Positions 1 to 7,620 of a stretch of DNA of 64,000 nt are shown here, piece after piece (position 1 is the stretch's first letter; the number at the start of each line of letters is the position of its first letter). The stretch lies in assembly GCA_913063405.1 (NCBI GenBank), contig CAJXZB010000004.1, forward strand, positions 1 through 64,000, read 5' to 3'. The DNA is from an uncultured Ulvibacter sp. (GTDB taxonomy: Bacteria > Bacteroidota > Bacteroidia > Flavobacteriales > Flavobacteriaceae). Position numbers and translations under genes: made by a program. The notes below the pieces were generated by a model that saw nothing but the letters and a program-made list of their open reading frames with translations, ran no database searches and was not told the DNA's origin.

Positions 1-307
1 TAAATTTTTCCTGTCGCTCTCGGAGAAGATGCTCACCGCCTTTTTTAATATCTGATTTTCTAATTCAGAATCCCGTAACTTCTTCTTTAATTCAGCAATC
101 TCTCGTTGCTCATCCGTAAGTTTTGGCCTTCCACGACCTGGAAAACTGTTTTTACCATATGTGGTAGATTCCTTTCTCCATCGATGTAAGACAGAATATG
201 GAATCCCTAATTCATCAGATACTTTCTTAACACTACCTCTCAGGTAAGTTAATTCCACACAGCCTTTGTCTTAAATTTGTAGTGTAATTCTTTTTGCGTT
301 TTGACAT
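1..307 (-). pseudogene. IS3-family transposase OrfA, frameshifted
   Basis: Read on the minus strand from an ATG at 307-305, the product begins MSKRKKNYTTN, then needs two frame changes to continue as the helix-turn-helix segment LRGSVKKVSDELGIPYSVLH and the leucine-zipper-like segment ELKKKLRDSELENQILKKA. This is the usual layout of IS3 OrfA: an N-terminal HTH, then a coiled coil that pairs with OrfB. The first lesion is one missing T in a T run (codons for N-F-K). The second is two extra bases (GT) before the codons for V-E-L-T. The C-terminus reaches the window edge at or near the normal end of OrfA. The two lesions within the first 25 codons suggest the element is dead, although neighbouring copies could act in trans. 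Confidence 0.75.
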
Positions 308-375
308 AATTCAAAGTTAAATTATGTAACAACAATATCTCGCAGCTTTGTGTCCAGTCTAATATAGTAAGTCCA
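1..375 (-). mobile_element. IS3-family insertion sequence, one end (degenerate, cut by window edge)
   Basis: The minus strand carries the start of an IS3-family orfA, and the element seems to end near position 375, where sequence clearly belonging to tuf begins. The inferred terminal sequence, read on the minus strand from 375, starts TGGACTTACTATATTAGACT, and IS3 ends usually begin with TG. The rest of the element, including orfB and the other end, lies left of the window. The exact boundary and any target duplication cannot be seen here. Confidence 0.6.
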
Positions 376-653
376 CTAAATTTGAAGCTGAGGTTTATAT
401 CCTTAAAAAAGAAGAAGGAGGTCGTGATACATCTTTCCAGAATAATTATCGTCCGCAATTTTATTTTAGAACGACAGACATAACAGGAATAATTAATTTA
501 CCTGACGGCGTGAAATCGGTAATGCCAGGTGACAACCTCAAGATTACCGTTGATTTGATTCAACCTATTGCCCTAAGTGTTGGACTTCGTTTAGCTATCC
601 GTGAAGGTGGAAGAACTGTTGGTGCTGGACAGGTTACTGAGATTTTACGTTAA
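376..653 (+). pseudogene. tuf: 3' fragment of elongation factor Tu gene
   Basis: The frame ending at the TAA 651-653 reads [16 protein letters not shown], then [34 protein letters not shown] and finally [17 protein letters not shown]. This is the C-terminal domain (domain 3) of bacterial EF-Tu, about 90 of some 395 residues. The codons for the GTPase domain and domain 2 are absent, and an in-frame stop lies just upstream at 360-362, within the IS end. The fragment cannot make a working elongation factor, and EF-Tu is essential, so an intact tuf must exist elsewhere. The usual downstream neighbours of tuf in this phylum (tRNA-Trp, secE, nusG) are missing. Reading-frame integrity is good, so truncation looks fairly recent. 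Confidence 0.85.
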
Positions 654-669
654 TCACTAGAACAAAGTT

Positions 670-692
670 CCCTTATTGAAAGGGTCTTTTTT
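670..692 (+). terminator. Rho-independent terminator after tuf fragment
   Basis: CCCTT (670-674) pairs with AAGGG (680-684) and is followed by TCTTTTTT. It is placed 17 bp after the tuf stop and was probably the original tuf terminator. Confidence 0.6.
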
Positions 693-896
693 AGAATAGA
701 CGGTAAATATAATTTAGCTAATTCAAAATGAATCGACTAATATAATATCTTCAATAAGTAAAATTAATCATTTCTTTTCGTGGTTTTCAAAGCGACGACA
801 AAGGAAACAATTATAGAATTTGAGTTAATCCCATCCCGAGTGGGAATGAACCACAAAAAGACTAATTTTGAAAGATCACCATTTTAATACTCTAAT

Positions 897-1988
897 TTGA
901 ATTTCGATATTAACTATCTTATTGTTTTCGATATACTAACAATCTCAACAGCCTTTATGTTAGGATTGTTATTTCTTACTATAAAATCGAATAACAGGCG
1001 GGCCAATATCTTTCTAGGGTTATTTTTATGGAGCCTGAGTGTGGAAGTAGCAGGGTCGTTAATGTCTGCTCTTTCCGAGGAGGATTTTACGGAATCTACT
1101 TTTGAAGTATTTCAAAGCTCATTGTTTACAATTCCTTTTTTGCTTCTGTATGTTAGCCAAACGATAAATACGAAATTTAAAAACTGCTACTTCCTGTTAT
1201 TCCTCCCGGGGGTTTTAATTAATTTGGTTAGTTCTCTATTTCCTGAGCCAGAGTCCTGGCCAGATTTCTCTCCGGTTATTGAGTATATTTTTAATATTGG
1301 ATTGTTGCTTTACATTCTAAAGTTATTAAATAATCACAAGCTAGAAGTGCGTGATTTTTATTCAGATTTAGAAAATAAAACGCTGTCTTGGATTAAGAAC
1401 ATAGTTTATATTTTCCTGTATTTTCATGTGCTATGGATACTAGAAGATATTATAAGTTTTCAAAACGAAGAATGGGCATCTCCGTTTGCAGCAGTGTCTG
1501 TGATTCTAACATTTTTTATGGTGTATTGGATAGGCTATAATGGATTTAGTCAAGCTGAAATTTTTAAAAGCAAGTTGTTTGTTGCTACTGAAAATGCTAC
1601 TGAAGACTCCACGGTTTTCAATCAGACTCCCTCAACCCAAGAATTTGGGCAATTTAAGGATATTAAAAATCAAATAATTTCTGAAAAGCTATTTACGGAC
1701 GTGAACCTTAATTTGCGATCACTTGCTGAAAAGCTCCAGATGAATGAAAAGCAACTATCAAAACTCATCAATCAACAAACAAAATCTAATTTTTATCACT
1801 TTATCAATGGATATCGTATTTCTGAATTCAAGGAATTGCTAAAATCTCCTAAAGCACAACAGTTATCAATTTTAGGCCTGGCTCAAGAAGCCGGATTTTC
1901 TTCAAAATCAACATTTTACACAGCTTTTAAAACCATTGAGGGCACTACACCAAAACAGTATGAGTTGTCACTCAAAGCATCCGAATAG
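897..1988 (+). CDS. Membrane-bound AraC-family transcriptional regulator
   Basis: The protein has 363 residues. Residues 1 to about 225 contain some seven hydrophobic helices with short loops, and residues about 265-357 form an AraC-type double HTH (LNLRSLAEKLQMNEKQLSKL, then a second helix pair ending in TTPKQY). This layout is common in Bacteroidota: a multi-pass membrane sensor joined to a DNA-binding domain, with an unknown ligand. The start shown is a TTG directly before NFDINYL. The next candidate is the ATG at residue 21, which would remove part of the first helix, so the TTG start is preferred but not certain. The gene stands 99 bp upstream of the TonB receptor in the same direction, which makes that receptor cluster the obvious regulatory target. 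This is inference from position only. Confidence 0.85.
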   Translation: MNFDINYLIVFDILTISTAFMLGLLFLTIKSNNRRANIFLGLFLWSLSVEVAGSLMSALSEEDFTESTFEVFQSSLFTIPFLLLYVSQTINTKFKNCYFLLFLPGVLINLVSSLFPEPESWPDFSPVIEYIFNIGLLLYILKLLNNHKLEVRDFYSDLENKTLSWIKNIVYIFLYFHVLWILEDIISFQNEEWASPFAAVSVILTFFMVYWIGYNGFSQAEIFKSKLFVATENATEDSTVFNQTPSTQEFGQFKDIKNQIISEKLFTDVNLNLRSLAEKLQMNEKQLSKLINQQTKSNFYHFINGYRISEFKELLKSPKAQQLSILGLAQEAGFSSKSTFYTAFKTIEGTTPKQYELSLKASE

Positions 1989-2087
1989 AAGCAACGGCCC
2001 CCATCCCAAATAATTGTTAAATACACCAAACCTTTAGAATTTGCATAAAGTAATTGCGTTAGTCTGGATATGAATTAAAACATATCT

Positions 2088-4514
2088 ATGAACTTTAGTA
2101 GAAATCAATTTTTCATAATTACCTTTTTTCTTGCTCTTTATTCAATTCAAGCCCAAACCCATAGTATAAGTGGATCGATAGTGGATGAAGCCACTGGGGA
2201 AACTTTATTGGGCGCAACCATTTACGACGTTCAATCTAGTAAAGGAACACTCTCTAACGAATATGGATTTTTCTCATTAACCTTAGACGAAGGAGAACAC
2301 ACTCTGGTTATTTCATATCTAGGTTATGATGATGTTACACGTGAATTAATCTTAACCACAGACCAAAAACTTACCTTTGAACTAAAAACAACAACAGATC
2401 AACTGGATGAGGTATACATTAAGAGTACCAATAATTCTAAAAGTCAAACCAAGCAGGTAATTGCTGGTTCCATTAATTTAAAAGCTGAAGATATTAAGAA
2501 GCTACCGGCCCTTTTAGGGGAGCCTGATATTACTAGAACTGTCCTTACACAATCTGGGGTATCCTCTATAGGTGAAGGAACTTCAGGATTCAATGTACGA
2601 GGAGGGAATATCGATCAAAACCTTATTCTTTTGGATGAGGCACCTATTTATAATTCTTCTCACGTTTGGGGTTTCTTCTCCATCTTTAATGCCGATGCAA
2701 TTAAGGATGTTCAGTTGTACAAAGGTGGAATTCCCGCACGATTTGGTGGAAGAGCATCTTCAGTTTTAGATATAAGACAGCGCGAAGGAAGTAACAAAAA
2801 ATTTAAAGGAGAAGGAGGTCTTGGGTTACTTTTTTCTAGGCTGACTCTCGAAGGTCCCATCAAAAAAGACAAACTAAATTTTTTAGTATCTGGACGACGT
2901 TCGTACTTCGATCTGTTTTTCCCATTGATTAAAACCATTAAGGGAAATAAAGTGTACTTCTATGATTTAAATGCCAAACTGTCTTGGAACATCAATGAGA
3001 ATAACAAGCTGTTTGTTTCTGGGTATTTTGGTGCCGATGTAATGAAATTGAAGTTCACCGAGGAAGAGGACACTTCAGATTCACAAAGTACAAATCAAAA
3101 TAGTAGCAGCGAGACTATTTTCCAATGGAAAAATGCAACCGCAACTTTACGTTGGAATCATATTTTTTCGAATAAACTATTTATGAACCTTTCAGGAATC
3201 TACAGTCGCTATAACTATGCTTTATCTTCTCAAAATAGTGGCGGTGGTCCAACGGGCAATACATCAAGTAGTTTTACTTGGAAATCCGCTGTAGAAAATT
3301 GGATTGTAAAGCCGGACTTTACTTTTTATCAAAATTCAGATACTAAAATTCGATTTGGTATAAACAACACCTTATATCGTTTCACTCCAGCAAAAGTAAC
3401 AGGTAATGAAGCTGGTGTAAATACAGTAAATTTTGGAACAGAAAAAGGACTGGAAATAGCGCCTTATATTTCTTACGATAAAAAATGGAATAAGTTTTCG
3501 ATGAATGCTGGGCTTCGGTATTCCTGGTTTGGAAACTTAGGACCCAACAAGGTGTCGTATTATAACCCTAACCTTCCACAGACGGTTAGTACGATTACTG
3601 GTTCAGAATCATTTAAAAGCAATAAAGTGATAAAGTCATACGGTAATTTTGAACCAAGATTGGCCTTTAAATATGATCTTTCAGAAAGAAAAGCTATTAA
3701 ATTAGGGTATAATAGAATGTTCCAATATATCCACTTAATTTCTAATACAAATGCGGCGTTACCTTTCGATATTTGGAAGCCTTCAGGATACCATATTAAA
3801 CCTTTGGAGGTAAATCAAATTTCTGCTGGTTATGCGTATGATACAGAAGATAGAAAGTACAATTTTTCAATAGAAGGATATTATAAGCGATTTAAAAATC
3901 AGGTAGAGTATAAAAATGGAGCAGATTTATTTCTGAATGAGAATTTAGAAACGCAGCTTTTGTCTTCAGATGGCTATTCCTACGGACTAGAACTGGGAGC
4001 CTTTAAAACCAAAGGGAAGTTAACTGGAAATGCGAATTATACCTATTCTGTAACCAAGAGAAAAACAACGAGCCCGTTTGCTTCAGAAAATCTAAATAAC
4101 GGAACATATTATCCTTCAAATTTTGATCGCCCACATTTATTTAATGTAACCGCCAACTATGAATTATCAAAAAAATGGGGTGTTGGGATGTTTTTTACCT
4201 ATCAAACAGGCCGACCTACCACCTACGCTACTGGAAAATTTGAATTAGATGGGAATCAATATTTCACCTATTCAGATCGCAATGCGTACCGACTGAAAGA
4301 TACGCATCGTCTTGACCTATCATTTACCTATACGCCAACCCCAAAAGAAGGTAGAAGGTGGAGCGGCAGTTGGGTATTTGGGGTTTACAATGTATATAGC
4401 CATAAAAATGCCTTTTCCGTTTATTCTAGTTTAAGAAATAACCAGTTAAAAACATTTCAATATTCTGTAATTGGAGCTCCCGTCCCTTTTGTTACCTACA
4501 ATTTTAAATTTTAA
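2088..4514 (+). CDS. TonB-dependent outer-membrane receptor
   Basis: The protein has 808 residues. A signal peptide (about 1-22, ending A-Q-T) is followed by a carboxypeptidase-regulatory-like beta-sandwich (about 25-105, with GSIVDEATGETLLGATIYD), a plug domain (about 125-235, with GFNVRGGNIDQNLILLDEAP) and a beta-barrel to a final aromatic residue (VTYNFKF). It imports a substrate too large or scarce for porins, using TonB energy. Pairing with a DUF4249 lipoprotein, not with SusD, separates it from the SusC glycan receptors further right. It begins a co-directional series reaching 9120. The substrate is not shown by the sequence. The presence of candidate metal-binding secreted proteins and a HupE-type permease nearby is compatible with metal or peptide uptake. 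Confidence 0.92.
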   Translation: MNFSRNQFFIITFFLALYSIQAQTHSISGSIVDEATGETLLGATIYDVQSSKGTLSNEYGFFSLTLDEGEHTLVISYLGYDDVTRELILTTDQKLTFELKTTTDQLDEVYIKSTNNSKSQTKQVIAGSINLKAEDIKKLPALLGEPDITRTVLTQSGVSSIGEGTSGFNVRGGNIDQNLILLDEAPIYNSSHVWGFFSIFNADAIKDVQLYKGGIPARFGGRASSVLDIRQREGSNKKFKGEGGLGLLFSRLTLEGPIKKDKLNFLVSGRRSYFDLFFPLIKTIKGNKVYFYDLNAKLSWNINENNKLFVSGYFGADVMKLKFTEEEDTSDSQSTNQNSSSETIFQWKNATATLRWNHIFSNKLFMNLSGIYSRYNYALSSQNSGGGPTGNTSSSFTWKSAVENWIVKPDFTFYQNSDTKIRFGINNTLYRFTPAKVTGNEAGVNTVNFGTEKGLEIAPYISYDKKWNKFSMNAGLRYSWFGNLGPNKVSYYNPNLPQTVSTITGSESFKSNKVIKSYGNFEPRLAFKYDLSERKAIKLGYNRMFQYIHLISNTNAALPFDIWKPSGYHIKPLEVNQISAGYAYDTEDRKYNFSIEGYYKRFKNQVEYKNGADLFLNENLETQLLSSDGYSYGLELGAFKTKGKLTGNANYTYSVTKRKTTSPFASENLNNGTYYPSNFDRPHLFNVTANYELSKKWGVGMFFTYQTGRPTTYATGKFELDGNQYFTYSDRNAYRLKDTHRLDLSFTYTPTPKEGRRWSGSWVFGVYNVYSHKNAFSVYSSLRNNQLKTFQYSVIGAPVPFVTYNFKF

Positions 4515-4518
4515 TTCT

Positions 4519-5376
4519 ATGAAGTCTATATATATAAAAGTGTTACTCATTGTCATTGGTTTAAACCTTGTTTCCTGTACAAAGGAGATTAGCGTTGATG
4601 TTGCTCATGTGCCTCAAACAATTATTCACGGACAATTGAACAATTTAAATCAAACGGTGTCTATTAGTATACAGCAAACGTTACCGTTAAATTCTTCGGA
4701 AAGTTTTAAGGCAATAAATGACGCCACTATTTCTTTGTTTGAAAAAAATAATGGTGGAAATACCGCCTTAGTAACCGATTCCTTTTCTGTAAGTAACGGG
4801 ATATATTCTTCAGCTCAAACAATTCCTACCACTGTTGGAAATCTTTACTGGATAGAAGTTGCCTTACCAGACGGATCACGATTTAAATCTGCTGAAGAAG
4901 TGATGAATCCCGTTGTACCTATTTCCGAAATCCAAGTGGGTGATCAATTTGAACCTGTCTTAAACATCATCTTTAGTGATCCAGAGAATACTACGAATTT
5001 TTATCAACTTTCGGTTGCATTGTATAATCAAGGACAGTTGGTTTCTGTAAATTCAAATGAATCAAACGATGTAATATTTGATGGCAATGAACAAGCAAGT
5101 CTCGAGATAGACATACTCAGATTTACCGAAGACGATGAACCCATAATTTACGATAGCGTTGAAATATTATTAGGAAATATAAACTTTGAAAGCTATCAGT
5201 TTTTATTGAATCAAAGAATTCAACAAGGAGCAAACGAGGACGCAAATGATTCATCTCCAAGTCAACTATTTTCTACACCTCCTGTGAATCTTTTAGGGAA
5301 TATTACCAACCAAACTACGAATAGGACAATTTTAGGAAATTTTTCAATAAGTGCTTTAAGTGTTGAGAATCAGTAG
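4519..5376 (+). CDS. DUF4249 family lipoprotein
   Basis: The start at 4519 is chosen because it gives a clean lipoprotein signal, MKSIYIKVLLIVIGLNLVSC, with the lipidated Cys at residue 20. A longer reading would overlap the receptor gene. The product has 285 residues. It begins after the cysteine with TKEISVDVAHVPQTIIHGQL, a DUF4249-like pattern in which a short beta-sandwich domain starts the mature protein. DUF4249 lipoproteins are regularly encoded right after TonB receptors in Bacteroidota and are thought to sit on the cell surface as the receptor's partner, much as SusD does for SusC. It starts 4 bp after the receptor stop, so the two genes are almost certainly co-transcribed and translationally coupled. 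Confidence 0.88.
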   Translation: MKSIYIKVLLIVIGLNLVSCTKEISVDVAHVPQTIIHGQLNNLNQTVSISIQQTLPLNSSESFKAINDATISLFEKNNGGNTALVTDSFSVSNGIYSSAQTIPTTVGNLYWIEVALPDGSRFKSAEEVMNPVVPISEIQVGDQFEPVLNIIFSDPENTTNFYQLSVALYNQGQLVSVNSNESNDVIFDGNEQASLEIDILRFTEDDEPIIYDSVEILLGNINFESYQFLLNQRIQQGANEDANDSSPSQLFSTPPVNLLGNITNQTTNRTILGNFSISALSVENQ

Positions 5377-5390
5377 TATAAAAAACAATA

Positions 5391-5415
5391 AGTCCGAGAG
5401 AACGCCATTCGGACT
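5391..5415 (+). other. Intercistronic hairpin (AGTCCGA / TCGGACT)
   Basis: AGTCCGA (5391-5397) and TCGGACT (5409-5415) form a perfect 7-bp stem with an 11-nt loop. No T tract follows, so it is not an obvious terminator. Nearly the same stem recurs at 7521-7547. Both lie in gaps of the same gene series and might protect or process a long mRNA. Confidence 0.55.
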
Positions 5416-5501
5416 ACTCAAAACACATAAATTTTAACACTGGCCGTTATTTTGATGTGTAACAAGCGCAAAACAATTTTATTAATAAAAAACATATAAT
5501 T

Positions 5502-6365
5502 ATGAAGAACTTATTTTCAGTAATCATACTAGTCATTGCAGTTTCCATATCCTGTTCAAAGGATGATAGCGTGACCACAATACCCTCTGGTTCCACAGGA
5601 GGAGTTATTGACCCAGGAAGTGATCCTAATTTTACCATTGTCGCAAATTCAGATTCGGGAATGGATAGCTTTAACAGAAAAGTTGTGGTATTTGGAGTAG
5701 ATGTGTATGCTGCTTCGGGCGTGGAGGATTCAAAGTTATTATACGCTGCGAATATCATGGCTCAGTATTTAGATAATAATGAAGATGGTACTGCAGATAA
5801 TCAAGCTGTAGTTGATAAAATGGTAGAGAACAGAGCTTTTTTATTTATGTGGAAAACGGAAGCCGATTTCCCATCAAATCCGCCATCAGATAGAGTTGGG
5901 CAGGATCTAGGAAATGATGAAACACACCCAAGTTTTGTGCCTGATGGCAGAACAGGAACTTTTGATGCTGGTTTAGAAGAAGTATGGCATATTATTACCA
6001 ATGCTGGTTATGAACGTTTATACCCAAACGTTTTTGGCACTCAAACAGGTTCAGCCATGTCTAATGCCATGGATATTGCCAGAGGAGGTCAGTTTACCAC
6101 CATACCTAACCCTTATCCGGCAAATGCTTGGTACAGCTATGATGATCAAACATGTGACTATGGATGTCAAGCAGGAGAATATATCTATTGGACCATGTCC
6201 TCTATTCTAGGAGCGCAGGAAAACCGCCTTGGTGATATACAGCATGAATGGAAGCTAAACACACGAACACTAGTGCAAAGTACAGACCCTGCGGCTTATG
6301 CATTATTAACAGACCCTCAATATAAATTCCCTACGGTGTTGCCAGATGGAACCTATAAACGTTAA
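5502..6365 (+). CDS. Uncharacterised lipoprotein with E-E-x-x-H motif
   Basis: The protein has 287 residues with a lipoprotein signal (MKNLFSVIILVIAVSISC, Cys at 18) and a Gly/Ser/Pro-rich tether. The remainder is a soluble domain. The sequence GLEEVWHIITNAG places E159-E160-x-x-H163 in what looks like a helix, and AGEYIYW places E226 63 residues later. The T9SS protein at 7621-9120 has the same motifs at E158-E159-x-x-H162 and E227, along with the matching tails TDPAAYALL and EDPMGYALM. I therefore treat them as homologues. An E/E/H/E set could bind a metal ion, either like a gluzincin peptidase with the first His replaced or like a carboxylate-bridged site. That is inference. I do not recognise a named family. 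It lies between the DUF4249 and propeller genes. Confidence 0.8.
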   Translation: MKNLFSVIILVIAVSISCSKDDSVTTIPSGSTGGVIDPGSDPNFTIVANSDSGMDSFNRKVVVFGVDVYAASGVEDSKLLYAANIMAQYLDNNEDGTADNQAVVDKMVENRAFLFMWKTEADFPSNPPSDRVGQDLGNDETHPSFVPDGRTGTFDAGLEEVWHIITNAGYERLYPNVFGTQTGSAMSNAMDIARGGQFTTIPNPYPANAWYSYDDQTCDYGCQAGEYIYWTMSSILGAQENRLGDIQHEWKLNTRTLVQSTDPAAYALLTDPQYKFPTVLPDGTYKR

Positions 6366-6387
6366 ACCTCCAATTTTAAGTGTTGTG

Positions 6388-6419
6388 GGCTGCCGACTAT
6401 TTTGAATTAGCTGGCAGCC
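6388..6419 (+). other. Intercistronic hairpin (GGCTGCC / GGCAGCC)
   Basis: GGCTGCC (6388-6394) pairs with GGCAGCC (6413-6419) across an 18-nt loop, 23 bp after the preceding stop codon. The sequence after it (TGTCAACC) has no T tract, so termination would be weak. Possibly an mRNA stability element. Confidence 0.5.
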
Positions 6420-6457
6420 TGTCAACCACAAACTAGTTTTTTAATGAAATCATAAAA

Positions 6458-7480
6458 ATGAAAAAAGCAATAATTCTTGCAGCCATTGTTTTGATAGTAT
6501 CTTGTAGTAAAGACGAGGGAGATGAATTAGTCCAAAGTAATAATAACCCAGAGTTATTGAGTCAAATAGTAACCGATCTGTCAGGTTATAAAATAGCTTT
6601 TGGTGATACTCAGAAAATTTATATGATGAACCCAGATGGTTCTAATATTGAAGAATTAGCAGATGCTGGGCCAATTTCTGGTTATGTATCTTGGAGTCAA
6701 GATGCTCAATATGTTTATTATGCGAGTGCAAAAGGCCCAGCAGAAACTGCCTGGGAAGCATGGCGGGTTAATGTGCAAACAAAAGAAGCTGCCAAAATAT
6801 CTAATTTTGGATTGGATGTTCGTTCACTAGGTGTATCTCCAGATAATCAAACATTGGCTGTTTCTGTAATGACAGGAAATTCTAATATTGGAGATAATAA
6901 CGACAACCTAACACAATTTTCTGCGAACTTATATACCATGCCAATGAGCGTAGTTGAAGCAAAGATTACTACAGGAAATCAAATTACAATGAGTGATCTT
7001 ACAGCGATACAAAGTTCACCAAATTCAGAGCAGTTTTGGCATGAAGAATTGAGTTGGAATCACGACGCAAATAATCCAACATTGGCCTATACAAAAACCT
7101 GGCGTTATGACGAAGACGATGTATCATATACACATGCCTATATCATTAAGGCAGATGGTAGTGCCAATATATTAATTGCAGAAAATAAAGACCAGCCTAT
7201 TTGGAGTATAGACAACAGCAAGCTTTCGTTTTTAGGGTTAAGCTATTACGATTTTTCAGATACCTCTGTTAAGCAACTAACTGTTTCTGGAATTAGCAAT
7301 GAAGTATCCGGAGGTTCCTTCTCACCAAATGGTGGTAACTATATGGTTTTTGAAATTGGAGATGAAAATAGAAAAGGTGGCATCGCTAAAACTACTGAAA
7401 GTAGTAATGATGGTACACAATTAAATACAAACAACGTAAATGTATACGAGCCTCGTTGGTCTCCTGTGCCAGTAGAATAA
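6458..7480 (+). CDS. TolB-like beta-propeller lipoprotein
   Basis: The protein has 340 residues. A lipoprotein signal (MKKAIILAAIVLIVSC, Cys at 16) precedes repeated PD40/WD40-like blades, seen as IYMMNPDGSNIEEL, YVSWSQDAQYVYYAS, SLGVSPDNQTLAVS and GSFSPNGGNYMVFE. These resemble the TolB six-bladed propeller, in which each blade carries a S-P-D-G type turn. Propellers of this kind are binding or scaffold modules with no fixed chemistry. It is flanked on both sides by the two E-E-x-x-H proteins and has the same orientation as the TonB receptor, so a surface complex with them is plausible. Nothing in the sequence shows an enzyme active site. Confidence 0.82.
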   Translation: MKKAIILAAIVLIVSCSKDEGDELVQSNNNPELLSQIVTDLSGYKIAFGDTQKIYMMNPDGSNIEELADAGPISGYVSWSQDAQYVYYASAKGPAETAWEAWRVNVQTKEAAKISNFGLDVRSLGVSPDNQTLAVSVMTGNSNIGDNNDNLTQFSANLYTMPMSVVEAKITTGNQITMSDLTAIQSSPNSEQFWHEELSWNHDANNPTLAYTKTWRYDEDDVSYTHAYIIKADGSANILIAENKDQPIWSIDNSKLSFLGLSYYDFSDTSVKQLTVSGISNEVSGGSFSPNGGNYMVFEIGDENRKGGIAKTTESSNDGTQLNTNNVNVYEPRWSPVPVE

Positions 7481-7520
7481 TGTTTAAAATACCTGTTGTG
7501 CATTTTGATTTATATTAAAG

Positions 7521-7547
7521 TAGTCCGAGCATGCTTTATTCGGACTA
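7521..7547 (+). other. Intercistronic hairpin (TAGTCCGA / TCGGACTA)
   Basis: TAGTCCGA (7521-7528) and TCGGACTA (7540-7547) give a perfect 8-bp stem with an 11-nt loop, and the 7-bp core is identical to the stem at 5391-5415. Only a short weak T run follows (GTTTC). The repetition of one stem in two gaps of a single gene series is unlikely to be chance. Confidence 0.55.
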
Positions 7548-7620
7548 GTTTCACTGCTTATTTAGAGCGAACGGATCCACTTACTTCTACTTTAGTGATT
7601 TGAATATAAATCATAAAGTT

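Noticed and set aside
249-458. 69-residue reading on the minus strand
   Set aside because: It runs opposite to the tuf fragment and the IS end, both well supported, and shows no protein-like features beyond the orfA overlap.
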